Shown: positions 32,871-43,506 of the stretch, piece by piece
Position numbering within the stretch: the first letter of the stretch is position 1
How the letters are laid out: every line of letters starts with the position of its first letter
Assembly: GCF_014879975.1 (NCBI RefSeq)
Contig: NZ_CP062500.1
Coordinates: 3,585,239-3,649,238 of the forward strand
Source: Vibrio bathopelagicus
Lineage (GTDB): Bacteria > Pseudomonadota > Gammaproteobacteria > Enterobacterales > Vibrionaceae
Direction of reading: 5' to 3'
Length of the DNA stretch: 64,000 bases
Notes under the pieces: model-generated
What the model was told of the DNA's origin: nothing
Seen by the model: only the letters and a program-made list of their open reading frames with translations
The model's database searches: none
Position numbers and translations under genes: made by a program

Positions 32871-34517
32871 ATGAAAGGCGCAGAACTAGTTGTATCCGCA
32901 CTAAAACAGCAGGGTATTAAAACCGTATTTGGTTACCCAGGTGGTGCCATCATGCCAATCTACGATGCACTTTATGACGGCGGAGTTGAGCATATCCTGT
33001 GTCGTCATGAGCAAGGTGCTGCAATGGCCGCTATCGGTATGGCACGTGCAACACAAGACGTCGCTGTTTGTATGGCAACCTCAGGCCCTGGCGCAACTAA
33101 CCTGGTAACAGGTCTTGCTGATGCATTTATGGACTCTATCCCACTGGTTGCCATCACAGGCCAGGTTGCTAGCTCCCACATCGGCACCGACGCTTTCCAA
33201 GAAATGGATGTGATTGGCATGTCTCTGTCATGTACTAAACACAGCTATCTCGTTACCGATATTGAAGAACTTGCTCCAACATTGGCTGAAGCATTTATCG
33301 TTGCAAAAGCAGGGCGTCCCGGTCCGGTTATTGTCGATATCGCGAAAGATGTTCAACTAGCAGAATCCCCTGTAAAAATTCTTCCTAAATTTACACCACC
33401 AGCAATTCCTGTTGTGACAACGGATGCTATTGAACAAGCTCAGTACTTCTTGTCTCAAGCGACTCGCCCTGTGTTATACGTGGGTGGTGGTGTTCAACTA
33501 GCGAAAGCAACCGAATCAGTTCGCGAATTTTTACGTCTAAACCCAATGCCTGCAGTGAGCACACTGAAAGGCCTTGGCACCATTGAACGTGATGACCCAC
33601 ACTACTTAGGCATGCTTGGTATGCACGGCACCAAAGCCGCTAACCTAGTGGTTCAAGAAAGTGACCTGTTAATTGTTGTTGGCGCTCGTTTTGATGACCG
33701 AGTAACTGGCAAACTCGATACCTTTGCACCGCACGCTAAAGTTATCCATATCGATATCGATGCGGCAGAGTTCAGTAAACTGCGTCTGGCCGATGCGCCT
33801 ATTCGTGGTGACATCAACAAGATCATGCCTCAACTGGAATTAAGCCAAGACATATCTTCTTGGGTTCACCACTCTGAAGGGCTACGCAGCTCATTCAAAT
33901 GGCGCTACGACCACCCAGGCGACCTTATCTTCGCACCTTTGTTGTTGAAGCAATTGTCAGACATGATGCCTGCGAGTTCTATGGTTTCGACCGATGTTGG
34001 CCAACACCAGATGTGGGCAGCTCAACATATTCAGCCACGTGATCCACAAAACTTCATCACTTCAGCTGGCTTAGGCACGATGGGCTTTGGCCTACCTGCA
34101 GCCATGGGTGCATCGGTTGGTCGTCCTGATGACCAATCCATTCTTATCTCTGGTGATGGCTCATTCATGATGAACGTGCAAGAACTTGGTACGCTGAAGC
34201 GTCGCCAAATCCCAGTAAAAATGGTGCTGCTAAACAACTCTCGTTTAGGCATGGTTCGCCAATGGCAATCTCTGTTCTTTGATGGCCGACATAGTGAAAC
34301 TATCTTGGATGACAACCCAGATTTCGTGATGCTAGCAAAAGCGTTCGACATCCCAGGCAAAACCATCACGCGTAAAGAAGAAGTAGAGCCAGCATTGAAA
34401 GAGATGCTTGAGAGCAAAACCGCTTACCTACTTCATGTCCTTATCGATGAAGAAGAAAACGTATGGCCACTAGTACCGCCAGGTGCTTCAAACAGCGAAA
34501 TGTTGGAGAACACATAA
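32871..34517 (+). CDS. ilvG: Acetolactate synthase II, large subunit
   Basis: A 548-residue ThDP enzyme condensing two pyruvates, or pyruvate and 2-oxobutyrate. N-terminal pyrimidine domain with [13 protein letters not shown] and the catalytic Glu in [10 protein letters not shown]. Central FAD-related domain (about 185-325). C-terminal PP domain with [14 protein letters not shown] (ThDP motif, about 420-450). Uninterrupted, unlike the frameshifted ilvG of E. coli K-12, so isoenzyme II should be functional. First gene of ilvGMEDA. Confidence 0.96.
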   Translation: MKGAELVVSALKQQGIKTVFGYPGGAIMPIYDALYDGGVEHILCRHEQGAAMAAIGMARATQDVAVCMATSGPGATNLVTGLADAFMDSIPLVAITGQVASSHIGTDAFQEMDVIGMSLSCTKHSYLVTDIEELAPTLAEAFIVAKAGRPGPVIVDIAKDVQLAESPVKILPKFTPPAIPVVTTDAIEQAQYFLSQATRPVLYVGGGVQLAKATESVREFLRLNPMPAVSTLKGLGTIERDDPHYLGMLGMHGTKAANLVVQESDLLIVVGARFDDRVTGKLDTFAPHAKVIHIDIDAAEFSKLRLADAPIRGDINKIMPQLELSQDISSWVHHSEGLRSSFKWRYDHPGDLIFAPLLLKQLSDMMPASSMVSTDVGQHQMWAAQHIQPRDPQNFITSAGLGTMGFGLPAAMGASVGRPDDQSILISGDGSFMMNVQELGTLKRRQIPVKMVLLNNSRLGMVRQWQSLFFDGRHSETILDDNPDFVMLAKAFDIPGKTITRKEEVEPALKEMLESKTAYLLHVLIDEEENVWPLVPPGASNSEMLENT

Positions 34518-34518
34518 C

Positions 34519-34803
34519 ATGAAAAGATACTTATTAGACATCAAAGCCGATGATAAACCAGTACTGTTAGAACGTGTTCTTCGTGTTATTCGTCACCGTG
34601 GCTTCATCGTTAAGCAAGTGGCTGGCACCCAAAACCACGAAAGCAAAGTCGCGAGCGTTGAGATCATTGTCGACAGTGACCGTCCGATTTCTTTCTTAGT
34701 TAATCAGATCGAAAAGCTGTGGGATGTACGTACCGTAGACGTTATCTCTATTAGTCGTAATGAATTGCCAAACAATAACTTACAACAAAAAATAAGTGCA
34801 TAA
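34519..34803 (+). CDS. ilvM: Acetolactate synthase II, small subunit
   Basis: A 94-residue ACT-domain regulatory subunit: MKRYLLDIKADDKPVLLERV then LRVIRHRGFIVKQ, the beta-alpha-beta ACT pattern. The ATG at 34519 lies one base after the ilvG stop (TAACATG). Partner of the ilvG product. The protein is typical in length for IlvM. Confidence 0.93.
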   Translation: MKRYLLDIKADDKPVLLERVLRVIRHRGFIVKQVAGTQNHESKVASVEIIVDSDRPISFLVNQIEKLWDVRTVDVISISRNELPNNNLQQKISA

Positions 34804-34815
34804 GGAACCGCAAAC

Positions 34816-35784
34816 ATGACAGCTAAAACAGCAGACTATATCTGGTTTAACGGTGAAATGGTTCCTTGGGCAGAGGCGAACGTTCATGTCCTAACTCACG
34901 CAATGCACTACGGTACTTCTGTATTTGAAGGCGTTCGTTGCTACAACACGCCAAAGGGTCCGGTTATCTTCCGTCACCCAGAGCATGCAAGACGCCTAAA
35001 AGACTCAGCGAAAATCTACCGCTTCCCAATTCCTTTCACTGAGGAAGAAATTATGGAAGCGACTCGCGAAACGCTACGCCAAAATAAGCTAGAGTCAGCG
35101 TACATCCGCCCTCTAGGCTTTGTGGGTAACGTTGGTTTAGGTGTTTGTCCTCCTGAAAACACAGAAATGGATCTGATCATCGCCGCTTTCCCATGGGGTT
35201 CTTACCTAGGCGAAGAAGCGCTAGAAAATGGCGTAGATGCGATGATCTCAAGCTGGAACCGTGCAGCGCCAAATACTATCCCAACCTCAGCAAAGGCCGG
35301 TGGTAACTACCTATCTTCACTGCTCGTTGGTGGTGAAGCTCGTCGTCATGGTTACGATGAAGGTATTGCTCTAAGTGTTGATGGTTATCTTTCAGAGGGC
35401 GCGGGCGAGAACATTTTTGTTATTCGTAACGGCATTCTCTCTACACCACCAGCAACCAGCGCTATTCTGCCAGGTATCACTCGTGACTCGATCATGACGC
35501 TAGCAAAAGACATGGGGTATGAAATCCGTGAAGAGAACATTGCTCGTGAAGCACTGTACCTTGCTGACGAAGTCTTCATGACAGGCACAGCTGCAGAAAT
35601 CGTTCCGGTTCGTAGCGTAGACAAAATTACAGTAGGTGAAGGCAAACGCGGTCCTATCACTGAAAAAGTTCAAGCAGCTTACTTTGGTTTATTCAATGGC
35701 ACTACTGAAGATAAGTGGGGCTGGTTAGATTACGTTTACCCAGCAGACCGCACGTCAGAAAACCAAACACAAACAACTAAGTAA
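34816..35784 (+). CDS. ilvE: Branched-chain amino acid aminotransferase
   Basis: A 322-residue PLP enzyme (fold type IV) that makes the last step to Ile, Val and Leu. HYGTSVFEGVRCYNTPKGPV (about 32-51) and the PLP-binding Lys in TSAKAGGNYLSSLL (about 157-170), with GENIFVIRNG and MTGTAAEIVPV. AAGGAACC precedes the ATG. Slightly longer than E. coli IlvE (309) at the C terminus. Confidence 0.96.
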   Translation: MTAKTADYIWFNGEMVPWAEANVHVLTHAMHYGTSVFEGVRCYNTPKGPVIFRHPEHARRLKDSAKIYRFPIPFTEEEIMEATRETLRQNKLESAYIRPLGFVGNVGLGVCPPENTEMDLIIAAFPWGSYLGEEALENGVDAMISSWNRAAPNTIPTSAKAGGNYLSSLLVGGEARRHGYDEGIALSVDGYLSEGAGENIFVIRNGILSTPPATSAILPGITRDSIMTLAKDMGYEIREENIAREALYLADEVFMTGTAAEIVPVRSVDKITVGEGKRGPITEKVQAAYFGLFNGTTEDKWGWLDYVYPADRTSENQTQTTK

Positions 35785-35817
35785 GCAACAGCCAAATATT
35801 TTATAAGGATTTAAGCA

Positions 35818-37659
35818 ATGCCAATCTATCGTTCAGCAACGACTACCCACGGACGCAATATGGCTGGTGCGCGCGCTTTATGGCGTGCAACTGGCGTTAA
35901 AGATGATGACTTCGGTAAGCCAATCATCGCAGTTGTAAACTCTTTCACTCAATTTGTACCAGGTCACGTTCACCTTAAAGATATGGGTCAATTGGTTGCG
36001 GGTGAAATCGAGAAAGCGGGCGGTATCGCTAAAGAATTCAACACCATCGCAGTTGATGATGGTATCGCAATGGGCCACGGCGGCATGCTGTACTCACTGC
36101 CATCACGTGAGCTTATTGCAGACTCAGTAGAATACATGGTCAATGCACACTGTGCGGATGCAATGGTGTGTATCTCTAACTGTGACAAAATCACTCCGGG
36201 AATGATGATGGCTGCAATGCGCCTCAATATCCCCGTGATCTTTGTATCAGGCGGCCCAATGGAAGCAGGTAAGACCAAGCTTTCAGATCAGATCATCAAG
36301 CTCGACCTTGTTGATGCAATGATCCAAGGTGCCGATCCAACAATTTCAGATGAGCAAAGCGAACAAGTAGAGCGTTCTGCATGTCCAACCTGTGGTTCAT
36401 GTTCAGGTATGTTCACAGCCAACTCAATGAACTGTCTAACAGAAGCACTTGGCCTATCTCAGCCTGGTAACGGCTCTATGCTGGCGACGCACGCAGACCG
36501 TGAAGAACTGTTCATCAATGCCGGTAAGCGCATCGTTGATCTAACCAAGCGTTACTACGAGCAAGACGACGAATCAGCACTGCCACGCAACATTGCAAAC
36601 CGCGCTGCTTTTGATAATGCAATGGCGCTTGATATCGCGATGGGTGGTTCTAGTAACACCGTTCTTCACCTTTTAGCAGCCGCTCAAGAAGGGGAGATTG
36701 ATTTCGATATGGATGATATCGATGCGATGTCTCGCCGTGTTCCACACCTATGTAAAGTGGCACCTTCAACTCCCAAATACCACATGGAAGACGTTCACCG
36801 CGCTGGTGGTGTGATGGCTATCCTTGGTGAACTTGACCGTGCAGGTCTACTGAACAACCAAACTCGCACCGTGCTTGGTCTAAGCATGCAAGAGCAACTT
36901 GCACAGTACGACATCATGCAGACAGAAGATGAAGCTGTGCTTAAGTTCTTCCGTGCTGGCCCTGCGGGCATCCGTACAACTAAAGCTTTCTCACAAGATT
37001 GCCGTTGGGATCGTCTTGATGACGATCGCAAAGAAGGTTGTATTCGTACTAAAGAGAACGCATTCAGCCAAGAAGGTGGCCTAGCGGTACTTTCAGGTAA
37101 CATCGCGGTTGATGGTTGTATCGTTAAGACTGCGGGTGTTGATGAAGAAAACCTTAAATTCCAAGGCCCAGCAATCGTATTTGAAAGCCAAGATACAGCA
37201 GTAGAAGGTATCTTAGCGGGTAAAGTAAAAGCAGGCGAAGTCGTGGTTATTCGCTACGAAGGCCCTAAAGGTGGTCCAGGTATGCAAGAAATGCTGTACC
37301 CAACCACTTACCTAAAATCGATGGGGCTAGGCAAGTCTTGTGCTCTATTAACAGATGGCCGTTTCTCTGGTGGTACATCGGGTCTGTCTATCGGTCACGC
37401 GTCTCCAGAAGCAGCAAGTGGCGGTGTGATTGGTCTAGTTAACACTGGCGATATCATCACTATCGACATCCCTAGCCGTTCAATCACGCTTGATGTACCA
37501 GAAGCGGAACTAACAGCACGTCGTGAAAAACAAGATGCATTAGGCTGGAAACCAGAAAACCGTCAGCGTGAAGTGTCATTCGCACTGAAAGCTTATGCGA
37601 GCATGGCAACCAGTGCCGACAAAGGCGCAGTGCGTGATAAGTCTAAACTTGAGGGCTAA
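35818..37659 (+). CDS. ilvD: Dihydroxy-acid dehydratase
   Basis: A 613-residue iron-sulfur dehydratase, the third step of Ile and Val synthesis. Cluster ligands are in [12 protein letters not shown] (about 119-130) and [19 protein letters not shown] (about 192-210). [20 protein letters not shown] marks the C-terminal domain with the catalytic Ser. TAAGGATTTAAGC is the ribosome site. Fourth gene of the operon. Confidence 0.97.
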   Translation: MPIYRSATTTHGRNMAGARALWRATGVKDDDFGKPIIAVVNSFTQFVPGHVHLKDMGQLVAGEIEKAGGIAKEFNTIAVDDGIAMGHGGMLYSLPSRELIADSVEYMVNAHCADAMVCISNCDKITPGMMMAAMRLNIPVIFVSGGPMEAGKTKLSDQIIKLDLVDAMIQGADPTISDEQSEQVERSACPTCGSCSGMFTANSMNCLTEALGLSQPGNGSMLATHADREELFINAGKRIVDLTKRYYEQDDESALPRNIANRAAFDNAMALDIAMGGSSNTVLHLLAAAQEGEIDFDMDDIDAMSRRVPHLCKVAPSTPKYHMEDVHRAGGVMAILGELDRAGLLNNQTRTVLGLSMQEQLAQYDIMQTEDEAVLKFFRAGPAGIRTTKAFSQDCRWDRLDDDRKEGCIRTKENAFSQEGGLAVLSGNIAVDGCIVKTAGVDEENLKFQGPAIVFESQDTAVEGILAGKVKAGEVVVIRYEGPKGGPGMQEMLYPTTYLKSMGLGKSCALLTDGRFSGGTSGLSIGHASPEAASGGVIGLVNTGDIITIDIPSRSITLDVPEAELTARREKQDALGWKPENRQREVSFALKAYASMATSADKGAVRDKSKLEG

Positions 37660-37662
37660 TCT

Positions 37663-39207
37663 ATGAGTGACTACACCTCCAGTCCCAAAAAACAAAGTGG
37701 CGCAGATTATCTGCGCCAGATCCTGAGAGCACCGGTTTACGAAGCAGCGATTGTGACACCTCTGCAAGATATGCCACGTCTAAGCGCTCGTATCGGTAAT
37801 CAGGTTCAGCTAAAACGAGAAGACCGTCAGCCGGTACACTCGTTCAAGCTGCGCGGTGCCTACAACATGGTTTCAAGTCTTTCTGAACAACAGAAAGCCG
37901 CAGGTGTTATCGCAGCATCAGCAGGAAACCACGCTCAAGGTATGGCGCTATCTGGCTCTAAGCTGGGTATTCAAACCACGATCGTGATGCCAAAAACGAC
38001 TCCGGATATCAAGGTCGATGCGGTACGCGGGTTTGGCGGCAAAGTGGTTCTGCACGGCAGTAACTTCGATGAAGCGAAAGCGGAAGCTGAACGCCTATCT
38101 GCTGAACACGGCTTCACCTTTGTGCCTCCTTTCGATCACCCACTCGTGATTGCAGGACAAGGCACTATGGGTATGGAAATGCTTCAGCAGAATGGTCACA
38201 TGGATTATATCTTTGTGCCGGTTGGTGGCGGTGGGCTAGCCGCTGGTGTTGCTGTACTCGTTAAACAACTGATGCCAGAGATTAAGGTGATTGCGGTAGA
38301 GCCTGAAGACTCTTCTTGCTTGAAGGCAGCACTTGATGCGGGTGAACCCGTGGTACTGGATCAGGTCAGCATGTTTGCTGATGGCGTTGCGGTTAAACGT
38401 ATTGGCGAAGAGACCTTCCGTCTTTGCCAGCAGTACATCGATGGTCATGTTGCGGTTTCTAGCGATGAGATCTGCTCTGCAGTGAAAGACATCTTCGAAG
38501 ACACTCGTGCGATTGCTGAACCTTCGGGAGCACTTGCTCTGGCTGGCCTTAAGAAGTTTGCTGAACAAAACAAACTGCAAGATAAGCAATTGGCGACGGT
38601 ACTGTCTGGTGCTAACACCAACTTCCACGGTCTACGTTATGTATCTGAGCGTTGTGAGTTAGGTGAGAAGCGAGAAGGCTTGCTTGCGGTTACGATTCCA
38701 GAGCGACAAGGGGCATTCTTAGAGTTCTGTAATATTATTGGTGGTCGTGCGGTGACTGAGTTTAATTACCGCCACAATGACGAAAGTCTAGCGAATATCT
38801 TCGTTGGTGTACGTCTACAAGGTGGCCAAGAAGAACTCGAACACATCATCAATGACCTACGTGAGGGTGGCTACCCGGTTGTTGATCTCTCTGATGATGA
38901 GATGGCAAAACTGCACATTCGTTACATGATTGGCGGAAAACCATCGAAACCTCTGAAAGAGCGCCTATACAGCTTTGAGTTTCCAGAGTATCCAGGTGCA
39001 TTGATTAAATTCCTTGATACCTTAGGTACCCACTGGAATATCAGCCTGTTCAACTATCGTAACCACGGTGCCGACTACGGTCGTGTATTGTGTGGCTTCG
39101 AACTCGGTGATGATGATTTGGCTCAGTTCTCGACACACCTACGAGAGCTTGGCTATCAGTGTAAAGATGAAACCGATAACCCTTCCTACAAGTTCTTCTT
39201 GTCTTAA
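37663..39207 (+). CDS. ilvA: Threonine deaminase, biosynthetic
   Basis: A 514-residue PLP enzyme that converts Thr to 2-oxobutyrate, the committed step to Ile. Catalytic domain about 1-330 with the Schiff-base Lys in PVHSFKLRGAYNM (about 62-63) and the Gly-rich phosphate loop VGGGGLAAG. Two C-terminal ACT-like regulatory domains (about 338-410 and 432-505) bind Ile and Val. It starts 3 bases after ilvD, so translation is coupled. Last gene of ilvGMEDA. Confidence 0.97.
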   Translation: MSDYTSSPKKQSGADYLRQILRAPVYEAAIVTPLQDMPRLSARIGNQVQLKREDRQPVHSFKLRGAYNMVSSLSEQQKAAGVIAASAGNHAQGMALSGSKLGIQTTIVMPKTTPDIKVDAVRGFGGKVVLHGSNFDEAKAEAERLSAEHGFTFVPPFDHPLVIAGQGTMGMEMLQQNGHMDYIFVPVGGGGLAAGVAVLVKQLMPEIKVIAVEPEDSSCLKAALDAGEPVVLDQVSMFADGVAVKRIGEETFRLCQQYIDGHVAVSSDEICSAVKDIFEDTRAIAEPSGALALAGLKKFAEQNKLQDKQLATVLSGANTNFHGLRYVSERCELGEKREGLLAVTIPERQGAFLEFCNIIGGRAVTEFNYRHNDESLANIFVGVRLQGGQEELEHIINDLREGGYPVVDLSDDEMAKLHIRYMIGGKPSKPLKERLYSFEFPEYPGALIKFLDTLGTHWNISLFNYRNHGADYGRVLCGFELGDDDLAQFSTHLRELGYQCKDETDNPSYKFFLS

Positions 39208-39225
39208 GAGTTAACGACCGAACCC

Positions 39226-39254
39226 AAAAGAGCGAGTATTTACTCGCTCTTTTT
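39226..39254 (+). terminator. Terminator of the ilv operon
   Basis: AAAAGAGCGAGTA and TACTCGCTCTTTT form a perfect 13-bp stem with a tight loop, followed by T. It sits between ilvA and the convergent punR gene and may serve both strands. Confidence 0.88.
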
Positions 39255-39306
39255 ATTGATGCAGGTTCAGATCAAGCTTTAAAAGGATCTTCTTACAAAG
39301 AGATCA

Positions 39307-40221
39307 TTAGATCGCCTTGCGATGATCCAACCAATCTTGGTGAAGCTGTTCACTCGATCCTAAATACTTAACCATCCACTCGATCAACTTATGGTTGTCA
39401 TCTTTGCGCCACACTAAGCAGCAATGACTCTGAGGGCTTGGCTCGGGCAATATTTTTTCCACCAGCAAACCTTGTTCGATAATAGGTGCGGCAATATGCC
39501 TTGGCATGTAACCCACCCCAACACCATTTTTAAGACACTCTATGGCGCTATACCAGTTAGGTAACAATAGACGTCTTTGATTAGAGTAATGCCCTGTGTG
39601 ACGCTTAGGCAGCACACTAGAGGTATCATCCAAACAGATCGCTGGATATTGACTGACAAAGGCTTCATTGAGGTTTTGCTCTCGCACACAAGGGTGACTG
39701 GGTGACATGACAAATGCCCAATCTAACCGCCCCATATCCTTTACTTCAAAGTCACCGCCAACCGGAATCGCCGAAGTGGCGCCAATCACGACATCCGCCC
39801 TACCCTGTGCAATGGCTTCCCAAGAACCATTGAACACTTCCATGTTGATCTGTAACTCAGCGAACTCAAAGGTTTGATAAAACTCTTCAATCATTGGTTT
39901 CATCTTGTCGAGCTTAACCACGTTATCAAGGGTTAGACGTAGGGTTTTCTTCCAACCACGCGCGGCTCGGCGAGTTTGCGCACTGAGTTCTTCCATTTGT
40001 CTCAGTAGTTGACGAGCCTCTTCAATAAACAACTCCCCAGCGGGCGTCAGCTCTACTTTTCTTGGTAAGCGTCTGAAAAGTAAAACATCAAGCTCTTGCT
40101 CCACCTGCCTAACCCCATAGCTGATCGCCGATGGCACTTTGTGCAATTGTTCAGCAGCCGCAGTAAAGCTGCCCAAGCGAGCAACGGTATCAAGCATTTC
40201 TAACGAGGATTTAGAGAACAT
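39307..40221 (-). CDS. punR: LysR-type regulator, PunR-like
   Basis: A 304-residue LysR regulator. N-terminal winged HTH SLEMLDTVARLGSFTAAAEQ followed by LHKVPSAISYGVRQVEQEL (about 6-44) and a type-2 periplasmic-binding-like ligand domain (about 90-295). VPSAISYGVRQ and ADVVIGATSAIPVGG closely resemble E. coli PunR (YdhB) as I remember it. It is divergent from a PunC-like transporter with a 163-bp shared control region, the E. coli arrangement. Confidence 0.85.
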   Translation of the reverse strand: MFSKSSLEMLDTVARLGSFTAAAEQLHKVPSAISYGVRQVEQELDVLLFRRLPRKVELTPAGELFIEEARQLLRQMEELSAQTRRAARGWKKTLRLTLDNVVKLDKMKPMIEEFYQTFEFAELQINMEVFNGSWEAIAQGRADVVIGATSAIPVGGDFEVKDMGRLDWAFVMSPSHPCVREQNLNEAFVSQYPAICLDDTSSVLPKRHTGHYSNQRRLLLPNWYSAIECLKNGVGVGYMPRHIAAPIIEQGLLVEKILPEPSPQSHCCLVWRKDDNHKLIEWMVKYLGSSEQLHQDWLDHRKAI

Positions 40222-40384
40222 AAGCCTTCAAATTTTTTGATTGATAACTACATATTTTAGCGTTTTATTTTATCAGCTCTGAAAAATAGAATGTCAGCAC
40301 AAATAAATAGGGACTTTCACTCCTGATTACCTAACAATTTTTTTGATGATAAAAACATCACTACCTTTAGTTTAATGGCATCTT

Positions 40385-41596
40385 ATGAATATTTCTAAAT
40401 TTCAATTGGTCTACCTTGCAGTACTTTCAATGCTTGGTTTCATCGCGACTGATATGTACCTTCCAGCATTTAAAGCAATGGAAGTCGACTTTGCAACCGG
40501 TCCAGAGCAGATTGCCTTGTCTCTAACCGTATTCCTTGGCGGTATGGCACTGGGTCAGCTTCTTTGGGGGCTAGCAAGTGACAAATATGGTCACCGCAAT
40601 ACGCTGGCAGTCGGTCTAGTGATATTCACCGCCGCTTCATTTGGCTTAGCATTCAGTACCGAAGTTTGGCACCTACTGACACTGCGCTTCATTCAAGCGA
40701 TCGGTGTATGTGCGCCTGCGGTAATTTGGCAAGCAATGGTTATCAAGCGTTACTCTCAGAGCAGTAGCCAGCAAATTTTTGCGACTATCATGCCTCTAGT
40801 TGCGCTATCTCCAGCATTAGCACCTCAACTGGGTGTATTGCTAGCAGACAGTTTTGGTTGGCACAGTATCTTTATTACATTGACGCTAATGGGCGCATTG
40901 TTGATCGCAACGACAATGGCTCAACCAAAAGAAGCGCCGGAAGTAAAACAAACATCGATCAAAACTGATATTAAGACGCTACTTAAGTCTAAGCCATACA
41001 TGGGCAATGTGTTGATGTTTGCATCGGCGTCAGCAGCGTTCTTCGCTTACCTAACGGGTATGCCAGAGATCATGGCTCAACTAGGTTATGAAGCAAAAGA
41101 CATTGGTCTGAGCTTCATTCCACAGACAATCGCATTTATGGCGGGTGGTTACTTCGGTAAGCAAGCAGTGAAAAAATACGGTGATGGCATCGTATTACGA
41201 AACCTGATTGGTTTGTTCAGTGTTGCTGCGTTACTGATTTTCATCGCATCACAATGGGAACTGACGTCAATTTGGCCTCTACTGGCACCGTTCTGTCTGA
41301 TTGCAGTAGCAAACGGCGCACTTTACCCAATCGTAGTAAACCGTGCCCTATCAAGCGCAAAACAGAGCCCAGCAACGGCTGCTGGCCTACAGAACAGCCT
41401 TCAGATCAGTATTAGTAGCCTATCAAGCGCACTCGTTGCCGCAATGGCAAGCCAAGCACTGAGCGCTACGGGGATTGCTGTGGTGATTTGTTTAGGTACT
41501 TTGTGGATTGGTTACATCGTTTCGAACAAAGAACTGTCTGAGCACTTTGTTGCGCCAGATAACTCTCGCGTAGTAGCAGAAGACAAGCAAGACTAG
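40385..41596 (+). CDS. punC: MFS transporter, PunC-like (Bcr/CflA family)
   Basis: A 403-residue major facilitator with twelve hydrophobic segments. Early motif LGFIATDMYLPAFKAME (about 17-33), MFS motif A as GLASDKYGHRNTLAVGL (about 61-77), and RFIQAIGVCAPAVIWQAMV in helix 4. These match E. coli PunC (YdhC), a purine nucleoside transporter. Placed divergently from punR, its presumed activator. An adenosine-type effector is the expectation from E. coli. Confidence 0.85.
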   Translation: MNISKFQLVYLAVLSMLGFIATDMYLPAFKAMEVDFATGPEQIALSLTVFLGGMALGQLLWGLASDKYGHRNTLAVGLVIFTAASFGLAFSTEVWHLLTLRFIQAIGVCAPAVIWQAMVIKRYSQSSSQQIFATIMPLVALSPALAPQLGVLLADSFGWHSIFITLTLMGALLIATTMAQPKEAPEVKQTSIKTDIKTLLKSKPYMGNVLMFASASAAFFAYLTGMPEIMAQLGYEAKDIGLSFIPQTIAFMAGGYFGKQAVKKYGDGIVLRNLIGLFSVAALLIFIASQWELTSIWPLLAPFCLIAVANGALYPIVVNRALSSAKQSPATAAGLQNSLQISISSLSSALVAAMASQALSATGIAVVICLGTLWIGYIVSNKELSEHFVAPDNSRVVAEDKQD

Positions 41597-41621
41597 CTTC
41601 TAGCTTCTAGCTTAAGAAAAC

Positions 41622-41652
41622 AAAAAAGAGCGATATTACTCGCTCTTTTTTA
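41622..41652. terminator. Bidirectional terminator between punC and the GGDEF gene
   Basis: AAAAAAGAGCGA-tattac-TCGCTCTTTTTT, a perfect stem with A and T runs on both sides, between convergent genes. Confidence 0.88.
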
Positions 41653-41681
41653 TATCTACAGTTACTTAGAGACCGCTTCTA

Positions 41682-43343
41682 TTACACTTCAACGGCTTCC
41701 AATACTGGTGCTTTGTGGCGACTGTATTCGTCATAGTTAACCACTCGGCTGCGCCCCATATCTTTGGCCATGTAGAGTGCATTGTCTGCCATCTTAACCA
41801 AAGATTCAGTATCAGACGCTGGCTTAGGATAGGTGGCAACACCGATAGATACGCCCAACTGCCCTAATGAAAGTCCTTTGTGCTCAAGATGCATAGAGCG
41901 CACCGCATCACATAATGTCTGACCAAACTCCGTAGCTTGTCCCATCGAGTAATGCGGAAGCAGTATCGCTAACTCCTCACCACCCAATCGGCATGCGATC
42001 TCATCTTCACTCACACTCTGTTTGAGTAGTGCGCTGATCTCTTTCAATACGAAATCACCCGCATCATGGCCAAAGTTGTCATTGAAACGTTTAAAGTGAT
42101 CCAAATCGAGCATCAGCAATGATAACGGCTGCTCGCTGGTGGCGGAGTTCATCGAATGTTCTTCCAGCTTTTGCTCGAAGAAACGACGGTTAAACAGGCC
42201 TGTTAACGGATCGCTTAATGCTTGTGAGCGAAGCTTCTCTTGTAAGCTCAAGTTAGCCAATGCTAAACCTAAGTGCTCTGAAACACTGAAAGCCAGTTGC
42301 TCGGTAATTGGGTCAATCTTGATATCGCCTACCCCGAAGTAAAGGTGCATAATACCGATGGTATTACCGTGTGCAGTCAGCGGAATACAAAGCGTTTGGT
42401 TGTTATCCATCTCGTGCATGTGTCCACAAGTCAACGAATGGAAATCATCATTCGATTGGTGCGCACGACCTTTACGTAATGACCAACATTCTTCTGGCGC
42501 AAAGCTTGCGCTACCCGGCCATGCTTCTCCCCAGTCGAGCTGAGTGATCAGTTGGTTACGCGATGCACGCATCAAAGAAACACTGCCGTTCACCTTACCA
42601 AGAATTCGCGGCAAGATATCTGAGACGATCTGCTGAGCTTCCACCATGTTGTTACATGCCGCAAGCATATTGGCCAAACGGTGCATCAACTCAATCTCAT
42701 GGGTTCTTTGGCGAATGCGCTCATCCTGCTTCTTCTGCTCTTCTTCGACCTTGTGCACTATCTGACGGTTACTCACATACGAAGTGCCAATCAAAAAGCT
42801 CAAGCTCAATACAACCATCCCGATCAGAATACCCATTAGCTGGAAGTTCATCTGCTTAAGTTGATGCATCGGTGAAGAGATCACGATAACGAAACAGCTA
42901 TCGTTGATAGATTCTTTGTAGGAGTAATAGATTCGGTCGACAGAGGTGACGGTACTAAAACGCACGTCACTACCAAGTCCGGTCTTCAGAGCTTGTTGAA
43001 ATTCAGGGCGGTCACTGTGATTTTCAACGCTTGCCAGTGCATGATCAGACAGGTCAGTATCACCAATCACCACGCCATCAGGATTAATAATCTGAATTCT
43101 TAATCGTGTGCTGGCTTGCGTAAGGTTGCCAATATAGTCATCAGCATCGACACCATCCGTAAACAAACTGCTGTCTTCACGGATCTCATAAACGACATCA
43201 GACATCAACGACACTAAATGGTTGCGTTCGTTTTCTACCACTAACTTTTCCAAGGTGATGTAAAAGCCATATAGGCCCACCAGCATTGAAAAAGATAAAA
43301 TAACGATTGGCAGGGTCTGCCATTTCTTATCGACGAGTCTCAC
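41682..43343 (-). CDS. Membrane GAF-GGDEF diguanylate cyclase
   Basis: A 553-residue protein that should make cyclic di-GMP. First membrane helix about 12-30, an extracytoplasmic sensor region about 31-165 (PAS/CACHE-like), second helix about 169-187, then a coiled coil (KVEEEQKKQDERIRQRTHEI). A GAF-like domain follows at about 215-365, and the GGDEF domain at about 380-540. The active-site motif is GGEEL, and SDPLTGLFNRRFFE marks the domain start; both look functional. An RxxD-type product-inhibition site is not evident. The signal sensed is unknown. Confidence 0.9.
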   Translation of the reverse strand: MRLVDKKWQTLPIVILSFSMLVGLYGFYITLEKLVVENERNHLVSLMSDVVYEIREDSSLFTDGVDADDYIGNLTQASTRLRIQIINPDGVVIGDTDLSDHALASVENHSDRPEFQQALKTGLGSDVRFSTVTSVDRIYYSYKESINDSCFVIVISSPMHQLKQMNFQLMGILIGMVVLSLSFLIGTSYVSNRQIVHKVEEEQKKQDERIRQRTHEIELMHRLANMLAACNNMVEAQQIVSDILPRILGKVNGSVSLMRASRNQLITQLDWGEAWPGSASFAPEECWSLRKGRAHQSNDDFHSLTCGHMHEMDNNQTLCIPLTAHGNTIGIMHLYFGVGDIKIDPITEQLAFSVSEHLGLALANLSLQEKLRSQALSDPLTGLFNRRFFEQKLEEHSMNSATSEQPLSLLMLDLDHFKRFNDNFGHDAGDFVLKEISALLKQSVSEDEIACRLGGEELAILLPHYSMGQATEFGQTLCDAVRSMHLEHKGLSLGQLGVSIGVATYPKPASDTESLVKMADNALYMAKDMGRSRVVNYDEYSRHKAPVLEAVEV

Positions 43344-43447
43344 AGTGTGTTCACTTCCATTTTACAGAACTACAGACCGAATACTAACAAGGCTACAACA
43401 AAATACAATTGGGAAATAGATTATTTTTTTGTCAGTAAAGGATGACA

Positions 43448-43479
43448 AAAAAGCCAGTAACAATCGTTACTGGCTTTTA
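43448..43479. terminator. Terminator after glmU
   Basis: AAAAGCCAGTAA-caatcg-TTACTGGCTTTT, a perfect 12-bp stem. On the minus strand it ends glmU transcription; the flank on that side is TTTTTTGTC. Confidence 0.85.
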
Positions 43480-43506
43480 TCAGAATAAGACTTCAAACGT
43501 CTGAAG

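Noticed and set aside
41591..41613. Short tandem TAGCTTC repeat after punC
   Set aside because: Only about three imperfect units; no functional context beyond the nearby terminator.
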